Origin: a bacterium
GTDB taxonomy: Bacteria; Planctomycetota; J058; JAJDCP01
Length of the DNA stretch: 14,608 bases
Reading direction: 5' to 3'
NCBI GenBank assembly: GCA_030428695.1
Contig: JAUIEM010000252.1
Coordinates: forward strand, 1-14,608
Part shown: piece by piece, positions 1-7,599 of the stretch
Position numbering within the stretch: position 1 is the first letter of the stretch
Layout: every line of letters starts with the position of its first letter
Notes under the pieces: generated by a model
Databases searched by the model: none
What the model was told of the DNA's origin: nothing
The model's input: only the letters and a program-made list of their open reading frames with translations
Made by a program: the position numbers and the translations under genes

Positions 1-2
1 CC

Positions 3-2567
3 CTCTTCAACTGGGGGGTGAAGGAATCTTCCAAAGTCTACGAGATGCTGCGCCAGTACGGGGGCTGCGCCCAGGACGAAGGTCCGGGTGAGGATCTGGT
101 CTTCACCGGCGGAGGCGACGAGAGGCAGCTGCTGATTCCCAAGCGGTACGGCGCGGACCTCGAGCTTCTCAAGACCCACACGATCAAGGTCAAGCCGGTG
201 GCGCCGAAGCCCTACATCCGCGTCGCCGAGATCGACGACCACTTCGCGCCCCGGCACGAGAACCTCAAGCTCAAGTACAACGTCTGCGGCCTGTCCGGCA
301 CGAAGATCACGCTCAAGATCACCAGCGCGGCCTATACCGACGGCGTGATCTACCAGAGAGACCTGACCAACCAGGAGAAGCAGGACGGCAACGGCAAGGA
401 TCTCGCCACCCTGATCGACGGGACGACCACCTGCAACGCGGGGTCACTGGCCGGCAACGGCAAGTACATCCATCCCCTGTACTCGCCCTACACGGTCACC
501 CTCGAGGCAGAGAACGGGCCGACGTGCACCGCGACCTTCAAGGTCCTCTACGCCAAGATCGAGCTCGCCCGCGGGGGCTGGAAGGCCGACGGAACCACGC
601 CGAACGTCAACGCCGGCGCCGACTGGTTCCGCTACAAGCTCAACGAGCTCGGCTACTGGGGAGGTCCGTTCTGCGCCGACAACGGCATCAAGACGGGCTT
701 TCTCAACAAGGCGGTCAAGCAGTACAAATCGACGAACGCCGCCTTCCTGGCGCGCCTGTTCAACGACAACACGGTCGTCCAGGGCATCGAGAACAACCCG
801 GACTCGGTCTCGGTCTTCGACTCGCTCAACAACCAGGTCGGGCAGTTCAACAACCTGCTGCGCACCGAGCTGCAGGCCAACAACAACCGGCGCGCCGGGA
901 TCGAGCGCACCAACAATCCGATCACGAACGAGAACGGCACGGCCAAGCTCTTCGTGCCGTCGCTGTACTACCAGAAGGACGACCAGTTCCAGGCCGGCAA
1001 CAGCTCGCGCACCGACGAGGATGCGGCCCGCCTGACCTCGCCGATCGTGCCGATCAAGGCCAAGGTCTTCCTCAAGGCGCGCGATGACTCGGCGGTGTTC
1101 GTCCCCGAGGCGACGGGCCCGGTCTCGATCGGCTGGCGGGTGCTCGATCCCCCGGAGCAGGGCATGAACGCCCGGTACCAGATCGACATCCGCCACGACC
1201 CGAACCTGCCCTCCGACGACCAGCGGCGGCTGGCCTACATCCAGGAGGTGCAGACGTTCCTGACGACCGAGGCCCTGACCTACAGCGACGGGACGCCGTT
1301 CGTCAAGAACTGCCCGGCGCTGGCCGGCGGCAAGGCGAACCTGCAGGACCTCTTCCTCGACTGGGTGCCGTTCACCCGTGCGATGCGCGGGGGCCTGGCC
1401 TGCACGCCGGTGGTGACCGACGCGGGCAACGCCTTCCGCGGCTACTCCGGGGTCAACTTCATGCCGTCGTTCATCGGCGGCGACTCCTACCGCGTCGTCG
1501 CCGACCTCGACTTCGGTGGCCACGGCTTCAGCGGACAGCATGTCAAGGCCCTGGTCGCGGCGCACGGCGGCCATCCGGACAACCACAACCCCGCCTATCT
1601 GCGCGGCCGCGACAGCTGCAAGGTGCAGACGGGGGTCTTCACGGTCTGGCGCGACGCGGAGATCTCGAAGATCGTCAAGTGGCCGGGCGATCCCAGCCTC
1701 GACCAGGCGCAGCTCAACGCGATCGCCCGGGACTACGAGCACGCGTACGTGCGCATGACCGTGCCCAACCTCGGTCAGGCGAACAACCCTGCGGTCGTCT
1801 CGATCACGGACGTGATGTCCAACACCGAGTACCAGAAGCTCGTCAAGGACAACTTCGCGCCGAACGGCATGCGGAACAGCTTCCAGAACCAGGGCCTGAC
1901 GAACAAGCAGGCGCGCAAGTTTGCCAAGCACGCGAAGCCGGGCAAGAAGTTGTTGTTCTGGAAGAAGTTCAACCTGCGCAACGACGCGATCTACGGACGC
2001 GACCTGCCGCCGCAGGGCAGCATCCGGGGCGACCGCTACAAGGCCGCGGTCCAAAAGCTGATCTACAAGGACGCGCGTGGTTTCGGCGACGCGTTCGGCG
2101 AGCCGATGGCGCGCTTCATCGCCCGCAAGGTCCGCGCGACGACCCCGTCGGGCCACGTGGTGGTCGCGTGGCGTCCGCACCGGCCGATCAGGGTGTGCGC
2201 CGACCCGTCGCAGCCGAAGAACGCCCGCGTCTACGAGCAGAACTGGGTGGCGAAGTACTGCAGCGCGGGACTCTCCGACGGTGTGGTCAGCTACGACCTC
2301 GGCGATCCCGACCGGCGCTCCTACGTGCTCGCCCACGAGTTCGGCCACCACAACTTCCTCTACCACCACCAGGTCGGCGGGGTGAGCGAGGAGCCGACGC
2401 TGCACGACAAGAACGACGAGAACTGCATCATGAGCTACGCCGACGACAATGTCGCCCCGCGCATCGAAGGACAGTACAACCCGCTGTTCTGCGGGAAGTG
2501 CAACCTGCGCCTGCGCGGCTGGAACGTCGAAAACCCCGACCCGAACTTCCCCGAGGAGAGCCCCTGA
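3..2567 (+). CDS. Large metzincin-like zinc metalloprotease with peptidoglycan-binding-like and beta-sandwich modules (5' partial)
   Basis: The frame is open to the left edge, so the true start lies upstream; the GTG at 18 is only the first in-window candidate and residues are numbered from it. Seen: an N-terminal strip with a NWG motif and 'LLIPKRYG' (about 1-45), a beta-sandwich-like segment (about 60-185), a segment resembling a peptidoglycan-binding-type helical module ('KLNELGYW', about 195-235), further beta-rich segments (about 345-560), and a C-terminal protease region. The protease motif is H773-E774-F-G-H777 with H783 as third ligand, followed by a Met-turn-like 'CIMSY' (M805) and a late CxxC ('FCGKC'). 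This fits the metzincin layout HExxHxxGxxH except that the usual Gly is Phe780. From memory, this N-terminal architecture occurs in proteins beside type VI or other contractile injection loci of deltaproteobacteria, so export by such a machine is an inference. It heads an operon with the next two genes. The protease call is firm; its role is not. Confidence 0.72.
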   Translation, partial: LFNWGVKESSKVYEMLRQYGGCAQDEGPGEDLVFTGGGDERQLLIPKRYGADLELLKTHTIKVKPVAPKPYIRVAEIDDHFAPRHENLKLKYNVCGLSGTKITLKITSAAYTDGVIYQRDLTNQEKQDGNGKDLATLIDGTTTCNAGSLAGNGKYIHPLYSPYTVTLEAENGPTCTATFKVLYAKIELARGGWKADGTTPNVNAGADWFRYKLNELGYWGGPFCADNGIKTGFLNKAVKQYKSTNAAFLARLFNDNTVVQGIENNPDSVSVFDSLNNQVGQFNNLLRTELQANNNRRAGIERTNNPITNENGTAKLFVPSLYYQKDDQFQAGNSSRTDEDAARLTSPIVPIKAKVFLKARDDSAVFVPEATGPVSIGWRVLDPPEQGMNARYQIDIRHDPNLPSDDQRRLAYIQEVQTFLTTEALTYSDGTPFVKNCPALAGGKANLQDLFLDWVPFTRAMRGGLACTPVVTDAGNAFRGYSGVNFMPSFIGGDSYRVVADLDFGGHGFSGQHVKALVAAHGGHPDNHNPAYLRGRDSCKVQTGVFTVWRDAEISKIVKWPGDPSLDQAQLNAIARDYEHAYVRMTVPNLGQANNPAVVSITDVMSNTEYQKLVKDNFAPNGMRNSFQNQGLTNKQARKFAKHAKPGKKLLFWKKFNLRNDAIYGRDLPPQGSIRGDRYKAAVQKLIYKDARGFGDAFGEPMARFIARKVRATTPSGHVVVAWRPHRPIRVCADPSQPKNARVYEQNWVAKYCSAGLSDGVVSYDLGDPDRRSYVLAHEFGHHNFLYHHQVGGVSEEPTLHDKNDENCIMSYADDNVAPRIEGQYNPLFCGKCNLRLRGWNVENPDPNFPEESP

Positions 2568-2568
2568 G

Positions 2569-4290
2569 ATGGCCCTGTCTCTCGAAATCCGGTCGCTCGG
2601 GCCCGGCCCCAAGGTCGACACGCTGACGCCGCTGGTCGTCGAGCTCGCGGTCCGCAACGAGGGTGCCGGCGACCTGGTCTTCGACTTCCGGAGCCGCGAG
2701 CCCTATCTCGAGCTGCGCGACGAGGAGGGCGCGCCCCTGCAGCGGTTCACCGCGGCGTTGCGGCAACGGCGCCTGATCCACCGCACCTCCCGCGAGCCGC
2801 TCCGCGCAGAGACCCTGCCCGCCGGGGAGGAGCGCAGCTACCGCTTCGAGCTGGCCGAGTACGGAGGTTCCTTTGCGGCCGGCCGCTACCAGCTCGTGCC
2901 CTGCTGCCGCGACGTCGACGAGCGCGTGGTCGAAGGCTCCGCCGTCGCGGTCGAGGTCGAGCCGGGGGCGCTGGTCCAGGCCGAGTGCTGGTTCGAGGAT
3001 CCGATCTTCGGCTCCGAGAACCTCCTGCTGGTCGGCGCGGACGGCGTCGCGCGCAGCCGCTGGCTCGGCGACCGCAGCCCGACCGGCGCCCACGTCGACG
3101 CGGCGCTCGAGGGAGCGCCGGCGCAGGCCCGGGCGATCCCGAGCGTCGCCTCCTTCTTCGACCTCGAGGACTTCGAGACCGGCATGATCAAGGCCGTCGT
3201 CTGGGCGCACGAAGAGCCGACCGAGAACGTCACGGTCTGCCACACCTTCGAGGGCGCGCTGCGCGGCCGGCCGGTCGAAGCCTCCCTGCCGCAGCCGTTG
3301 CGCCTCCTCGAGCGCGCGTACCGCGACGAAGACGGCACGCAGGTCGTGTTCGGCGTGACCCCGGACGAGGTGCTCAAGGCGCTGGCCATCGACCCTGCCG
3401 GAGTCGTCGAGGAGGTCTTCTCCCGACCGCTGGAGCAGCCGGGAGTGGTGGCCGCGGGCTGGATCCCGGGCCTGTTCTACGTCGTCGAGGCGGGCCCGCC
3501 GCTGCGCTGCGTGGTGTGCGATGACACGGGGGCCGTGCTCGCGGAGCACGTGATCGACGAGGCCGAGGAGGGCCAGCCCCTGCTCCTGCGCCTCGACCTG
3601 CCGGGGGGAACCCTGCGAGCCTGCTACCGGCTGCCCGCGGAGGAGGACGAGGAGCCGACCGCAGACGCGGCGGATGGTGGACAGGAGACGGACGCCAGCG
3701 CTCCCGCGCCGGAAGAGGGCGGGGCGGAAACGGGCGGAGCGGACGCGGACCGAGCGGAACCGGACAAGCCGGACGCCGACAAGGCGGAAGCGACCGCGGC
3801 GGACACGGACAAAGCGGAAGCGCCGGAACAGACCGCGGCGGATGCGGACGAAGCGCCAGCCGAGGGCGACCCGGCGGCGTCGGAGGACAGCGACGACGCA
3901 GCGCAGGAGGAGGAGGAGACCGTGCCCGAGCGGCTGCTCTTCATCCAGTCCGGCCTCCCCCAGGGCGAGGCCGATCCCCCGGCCATCCGTCGCGTTCGCA
4001 CGCTCCGGGTCGGCGCCGACGACGAGCTCTCGGAGATCGCGTTCACCATCGACAGGATGTCCCGCCTGCACGTGCTGCGGGCCGGGTCCGCCAGCGGCCT
4101 GGTCTACTCCCGTCGCGGCGGCTCCGCCGAGCTCGAGCCCGCCGGCGGGCCCTTCTTCCCCGTCCTGCTTCCCGGCGATCCCGAGAACCAGCTGCCCTTC
4201 GGCGGCTTCTTCAGCCCCGCGCGGGGCTACCGCTTCCACGTGTTGTCCGAGCGGAAGGACTGGCAGGCGGCGCGCGAGAGGATCGCATGA
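2569..4290 (+). CDS. Beta-sandwich protein with BsuPI/CARDB-like N-terminus and long acidic linker, unknown function
   Basis: The 573-aa protein starts at ATG 2569, one base after the protease stop (TGAgATG), with GAGGAG ten bases upstream. There is no signal peptide or membrane segment, so it is probably cytoplasmic. Residues about 1-120 look like a beta-sandwich: 'LAVRNEGAGDLVFDF', a conserved Asp-Glu-x-Gly turn, 'LPAGEE', then 'GRYQLVP' at the end. This pattern recalls the BsuPI intracellular proteinase inhibitor and CARDB families (inference, no search made). A middle region (about 125-355) is not recognised. Residues about 358-451 are an Ala/Asp/Glu-rich low-complexity linker with decamer-like repeats, and about 452-573 form a second compact domain. 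The gene is a paralogue in outline of the next one, which lacks the linker. Being coupled to a protease gene makes an inhibitor, chaperone or immunity role possible. The gene itself is certain; its function is unknown. Confidence 0.75.
   Translation: MALSLEIRSLGPGPKVDTLTPLVVELAVRNEGAGDLVFDFRSREPYLELRDEEGAPLQRFTAALRQRRLIHRTSREPLRAETLPAGEERSYRFELAEYGGSFAAGRYQLVPCCRDVDERVVEGSAVAVEVEPGALVQAECWFEDPIFGSENLLLVGADGVARSRWLGDRSPTGAHVDAALEGAPAQARAIPSVASFFDLEDFETGMIKAVVWAHEEPTENVTVCHTFEGALRGRPVEASLPQPLRLLERAYRDEDGTQVVFGVTPDEVLKALAIDPAGVVEEVFSRPLEQPGVVAAGWIPGLFYVVEAGPPLRCVVCDDTGAVLAEHVIDEAEEGQPLLLRLDLPGGTLRACYRLPAEEDEEPTADAADGGQETDASAPAPEEGGAETGGADADRAEPDKPDADKAEATAADTDKAEAPEQTAADADEAPAEGDPAASEDSDDAAQEEEETVPERLLFIQSGLPQGEADPPAIRRVRTLRVGADDELSEIAFTIDRMSRLHVLRAGSASGLVYSRRGGSAELEPAGGPFFPVLLPGDPENQLPFGGFFSPARGYRFHVLSERKDWQAARERIA
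3640..3921 (+). repeat. Acidic Ala/Asp/Glu low-complexity segment with degenerate ~10-codon repeats
   Basis: This in-frame stretch of the 573-aa protein encodes about 94 residues made mostly of A, D, E, T, P and K. Units of the form D-A/T-D-K/R-A-E-x recur between about 3738 and 3860 (DADRAEPDKP, DADKAEATAA, DTDKAEAPEQ, DADEAPAEGD). Glutamate is often GAA here, whereas GAG dominates in the flanking domains. This suggests growth by slippage or unequal exchange of a short unit. The encoded segment is probably a disordered, negatively charged spacer between two folded domains. Confidence 0.7.
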
Positions 4291-5339
4291 GCGGCGCGCC
4301 CGCCCGCCCGACGCTCCGCATCACGGCGATCGAGCCGCGTCCCCCGCTCGATCCCTTCCGGCCCTTCGCCCTGCGCTTCGAGATCGCCAACGCGCGGCCC
4401 GACGCACCGCTCGTCATCGAGGACGCGCGCGCCCTGCGCCTGCGGCTCACCGACGCCGCCGGCCAGGAGGTCGGGAGCTGGCCCCTGGAGCCGGCTGCCG
4501 ACGGCGGCACGAAGCGCCGCGACCGACCGCTGTGTTGGGAGATCGCGCCGTGCGCCACCGAGTCCTTCCACTTCTCTCCCGAGCGCCTGCCCGCCCTGCC
4601 CGCGGGCGAGCTGCGCGCAGCGCTCGAGCTGCCGCCGCCCTTCGAGGAGGTCCACAGCCCGCCCTTCGCCTTCACCGTCGCGGCGCTCGACGCCCTGGTC
4701 GACCAGCGGCGCGCGGCCGGCACCTCGCGCACCGGCCAGGCCCAGGAGCAGCGGCTGGTCGTGCTGCGCGACGGCTGGTTCGGTCGGTCCCAGCGCCTGG
4801 TGCTGCTGTCGACCGGCCCGCGCCGCGGCCTGAGCGCCGTCCTCGACGGCCGCGCGCCGCGGGGTGTCGAGGGCTGGTCGCTGCTGCACCAGTGGCCGGG
4901 GAACAAGCTCGCCGCGCGGCTGTGGGGGACCCGTCCGGGGCAGCTGCTCGTCTATGCGGTGGACGGTCACGGGCCGATCCACTCGGCCCTGCGCCTCGCC
5001 GACCGCCTGTCCCTGGAGCCCGACACCGAGCCGCTCGCGATCATCGAGCTCAACACGACGGGCGCGGTCGCCGCGCAGCAGGATCTGCTCGTGGTCGCGC
5101 GGAAGGGAGCGGCGATCGAGCTGGACTACTGGCTGCGCGACCTGCCGGAGCGCTGCTGGCGGCGCTGCCGGCTCGAGACGTTCGAAGGGAGCGGGAGCAT
5201 CCGCTGCGCGCGGCAGGAGGGCGGCTTCGTGATCGAGCGCGACGGAGTGACCGCAGGGACGCTGGCGCTGGCCGAAGAGCTGGCGAGCTACCGGGAGCGC
5301 GCCCTGGCGTCCCCGCCGTGTGGCGGCCTGGAGCCTTAG
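4287..5339 (+). CDS. Beta-sandwich protein, shorter relative of the preceding gene, unknown function
   Basis: The 350-aa protein starts at ATG 4287, overlapping the upstream stop by 4 bp (ATGA), with a GAGAGGA ribosome-binding site a few bases before. No signal peptide or transmembrane segment is visible. The N-terminal ~130 residues follow the same outline as the preceding protein: 'LRITAIEPRPPLDPF', then 'ALRFEIANARPDAPLVI', then 'LRLTDAAGQEV', a pro-Gly-Glu turn and a closing strand. The C-terminal half contains a beta-rich segment ('LAIIELNTTGAVAA', 'DLLVVARKGAAIELDYWLRDLP') comparable with the last domain of the preceding protein. The acidic linker is absent. Last gene of the left operon; it converges on the minus-strand gene after 76 bp. 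A BsuPI/CARDB-like fold is suggested only by pattern. The gene is well supported; its function is unknown. Confidence 0.72.
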   Translation: MSGAPARPTLRITAIEPRPPLDPFRPFALRFEIANARPDAPLVIEDARALRLRLTDAAGQEVGSWPLEPAADGGTKRRDRPLCWEIAPCATESFHFSPERLPALPAGELRAALELPPPFEEVHSPPFAFTVAALDALVDQRRAAGTSRTGQAQEQRLVVLRDGWFGRSQRLVLLSTGPRRGLSAVLDGRAPRGVEGWSLLHQWPGNKLAARLWGTRPGQLLVYAVDGHGPIHSALRLADRLSLEPDTEPLAIIELNTTGAVAAQQDLLVVARKGAAIELDYWLRDLPERCWRRCRLETFEGSGSIRCARQEGGFVIERDGVTAGTLALAEELASYRERALASPPCGGLEP

Positions 5340-5341
5340 GC

Positions 5342-5412
5342 GGCGACGACAAGCCGGTCTCACTCACCGGGACCTGTTGACTGCCGGGTCCTGCCTGGCC
5401 AGGCTCGTCGCC
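5342..5412. terminator. Nested inverted repeats in a convergent intergenic gap, possible bidirectional terminator
   Basis: Only 76 bp separate two converging stops. GGCGACGA (5342-5349) is complementary to TCGTCGCC (5405-5412), with a further GCC/GGC pairing inside (5353-5355 with 5402-5404). Within this outer stem lie GGACC/GGTCC (5370-5374 with 5387-5391) and the perfect palindrome GCCTGGCCAGGC (5393-5404); the palindrome and the inner GCC/GGC pairing are mutually exclusive. There is no T-run on either strand, so this is not a classic intrinsic terminator. Its position is what supports the call. Confidence 0.35.
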
Positions 5413-5415
5413 CGC

Positions 5416-7599
5416 TCAGGCGGTGATGACCGCCATCGGCTTAGCCGTCTTCACGGTCTTGATCTTGTACGTCCCCTTCTTGAGCTTCTCGACCTTGGCC
5501 TCGCCGTCGACGGTGGTGATCGTCCTGGTCGAGTTGTCGGGCAACAGCAGCTCGATCTCGAACTCCTCGGTGGTCACGATCGCGTCCTGATCGTCGACGA
5601 GCTTGAAGGCGATCCAGCCGCAGCACGAGCCGCTGAGGGACAGCTTCTGCTCGGGGTTGTCCGGGTCGTCGCTCTTGACGACCAGCTCGGCCGCGGAGTC
5701 GCCGACCTCGGTCGGCTTGTACTTGAGCTTGAGCTTGGTCTCGGTGTTCTTGGCCAGCTCCTTCTCGGCCTGGTCGTCGACGAGGGTGAAGGCGTCCTTG
5801 CCCTCTCCGGTGAGCTCCCAGCTCTCGATCGTCAGCGTACCGTCCCCGACGTTCTTGAGCACGACCTCCTTCTCGACCTCGGCGTCCTTCTCGATCTCCT
5901 CCCACTTGAGCTCGTCGGCCGGCTCGAGCTTCAGCTCGGGCGCAGTCGCCGTGGCCTTCAGCGTCAGCGTCGGGGGATCGTCGGGATCGTTGGAGGCGAG
6001 GCTGAATGTCGCCTTGCGCGCGCCGGCCTCCGCGCCCTTGAAGGTGATCTTCAGCTGGGCCGGGGTGCCCTTCTCGATCGGACCTTCGGGGTCGAGGACG
6101 ACCGTGAAGTCGTCGACGCCGTCGGTCTTGGCCGGCTTCTCGAGCTCGAGGGCCAGCGCGCCCTCGTTCTCGACCTGGATCGTCGCGGTCAGCTCCTTGC
6201 CGACGTTGGCCTCGCCGAAGTCCTTGGTCGTCGCGGCCAGCTTGATCTTCGGCCGCTGGCCGTCGCCCTCGAGCTCGACGGTCAGCGTCTTCTCGAGCGG
6301 ATCGGTGGTCGTGATCACCAGGCTCGCGGTCTTCTTTCCCTCACTCCCGGGTTTGCAGACCAGCTCGAGCTCGACGACCTTCTCCGGGGCCAGGGTGTCG
6401 ACGTAGCCGTCCGCCTTGGTGTAGGAGAAGTCCTCGCTCTGCAGGCTGATGTTCTCGATGTCGAGGTTCGCCTCCCCGATGTTCTGCAGCTGCAGGGTCG
6501 CCTTGGCCTCGCTCCCGATCAGCTGGGCCTTGAACACCTGCTTGTTCGGCTTCGGCACCAGCTGCGGACGCTGACCCGTGCCGGCGAGGTCGACGCTCGC
6601 CTCTTCGGGCACGGCCTTCTTCGCGACCAGCTTGAGGGTCGCGGCCTGTGGGCCCTTGGCGCCGGGTTTGAAGCTGACGGCGAGCTCTTTGGACTGGCCG
6701 GCGGGAACCAGCAGCGTCGTCAGGGCGGTGGTGAACGACGCCTTGTGCTCGCCGTCGACCGTGATCGTGTCGACGGAGAGCTCCGCCGAGCCCTCGTTGG
6801 TCACCGTCACGTTCCCGGTCTTCGACTCCTTGAGCACCAGCCCCTTGAAGTCGATGGTCGCGGGGCTCACCTTCAGCTTGGCCACCCCGCCCTCGCCGTT
6901 GCACCGGACCTCGAAATCCGGGTGGTTCGGGTCGTTGGAGTAGAGCCGGAAGCCGCCCGTCTTCGCGCCCCCCGCCTTGGGTTTGAAGACGACCGCGAGG
7001 TTCTGCTCGTCGCTGATCTCGGCCCGGCGTGGCTCGACGCTGAGCTCCCCGACCAGGTCTCCGAAGAAGCCGATGTTGAGGATCTTGAGCGGGACGTCGC
7101 CCTTGTTGCAGACCTTGACGGGGATGGACTTCTCCTCGCCGACCGCGACGACACCGAAGTCGAGCGTGCGCTGTTCCACCTCGAGCACGGCTGCCTGCAC
7201 GCTGACCTTGATGGTGGCCGTGTCGCTCTTCTGGCGCAGCGTGAAGGTCACGGTCACATCCGTCGAGCCCGGCTTCTCGGCCAGGACGGTAACCTCGCGC
7301 TGGTCGATCGGCTCGGCGAGGCGGACGACGGCGGGGTCGGCGACCGTCCACTCCAACCTCTCGTAGCTCTTCGAGCGATTGGTCACCGCGTGCAGGACCC
7401 GGGTGCTCTTGGGCATGCCGGGATCGGCGACGGTGATGACAGCGCTTTGCCCTTCCGCGATCGAGACCACGGGCGTCGGACCGTCGAAGGTGATCTCGAC
7501 CTTCTTGCCGACCGGGATCTGCTGGTGCTTGCTCGTGCTCTGGGAGCGAAGCTTCTGCGTCTGGTACGTCTTTTCGTGAAGGTCGTCGGTGTCACTCAT
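5416..7599 (-). CDS. Repeat protein: BIG/Ig-like N-terminus, five ASH/HYDIN-like domains, small C-terminal beta module
   Basis: The 727-aa protein starts at ATG 7599-7597, inside the stop of the small upstream gene (ATGA overlap), with GGAG upstream. The N-terminus is hydrophilic and has no signal peptide. Residues about 29-137 resemble a BIG/Ig-like domain. About 138-660 holds five beta-sandwich repeats of roughly 103 aa; each opens with a 'DFG..VG.....V.V.N.G...L.I' pattern, and four of the five close with or near motifs such as 'SNDPNHP', 'TTDP', 'SNDPDDP' and 'SDDPDNP'. These are hallmarks of ASH/HYDIN-type (choice-of-anchor-D-like) domains, usually involved in protein-protein contact. 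Residues about 661-727 ('FKLVDDQDAIV', 'ELLLPDNSTRTITT', 'GEAKVEKLKKGTYKI') resemble the small beta module found, from memory, at the ends of contractile-system spike-associated proteins. Lack of a Sec signal means it is cytoplasmic or exported by another route. Likely a scaffold or adhesin-like component; exact role unknown. Confidence 0.78.
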   Translation of the reverse strand: MSDTDDLHEKTYQTQKLRSQSTSKHQQIPVGKKVEITFDGPTPVVSIAEGQSAVITVADPGMPKSTRVLHAVTNRSKSYERLEWTVADPAVVRLAEPIDQREVTVLAEKPGSTDVTVTFTLRQKSDTATIKVSVQAAVLEVEQRTLDFGVVAVGEEKSIPVKVCNKGDVPLKILNIGFFGDLVGELSVEPRRAEISDEQNLAVVFKPKAGGAKTGGFRLYSNDPNHPDFEVRCNGEGGVAKLKVSPATIDFKGLVLKESKTGNVTVTNEGSAELSVDTITVDGEHKASFTTALTTLLVPAGQSKELAVSFKPGAKGPQAATLKLVAKKAVPEEASVDLAGTGQRPQLVPKPNKQVFKAQLIGSEAKATLQLQNIGEANLDIENISLQSEDFSYTKADGYVDTLAPEKVVELELVCKPGSEGKKTASLVITTTDPLEKTLTVELEGDGQRPKIKLAATTKDFGEANVGKELTATIQVENEGALALELEKPAKTDGVDDFTVVLDPEGPIEKGTPAQLKITFKGAEAGARKATFSLASNDPDDPPTLTLKATATAPELKLEPADELKWEEIEKDAEVEKEVVLKNVGDGTLTIESWELTGEGKDAFTLVDDQAEKELAKNTETKLKLKYKPTEVGDSAAELVVKSDDPDNPEQKLSLSGSCCGWIAFKLVDDQDAIVTTEEFEIELLLPDNSTRTITTVDGEAKVEKLKKGTYKIKTVKTAKPMAVITA
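5620..7188 (-). repeat. Five tandem ASH/HYDIN-like domain repeats (~103 codons each)
   Basis: On the minus strand, residues about 138-240, 241-345, 346-450, 451-553 and 554-660 of the 727-aa protein share the same strand pattern. Anchors are 'LDFGVVAVGEEKSIPV', 'IDFKGLVLKESKTGNV', 'QVFKAQLIGSEAKATL', 'KDFGEANVGKELTATI' and 'LKWEEIEKDAEVEKEV'. The copies are strongly diverged, so this is an old protein-level duplication, not a recent DNA repeat. Confidence 0.75.

Noticed and set aside
444..2657. Long minus-strand open frame (737 codons) opposite the protease gene
   Set aside because: It mirrors the codon structure of the + strand gene; its translation is a Val/Arg/Leu/Ala/Asp-rich string with no recognisable domain, as expected from high third-position G+C.
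2428..4239. Minus-strand open frame of 603 codons
   Set aside because: It lies opposite the 573-aa gene, which has a clear start, ribosome-binding site and coupled neighbours; the antisense product is low-complexity Arg/Gly-rich.
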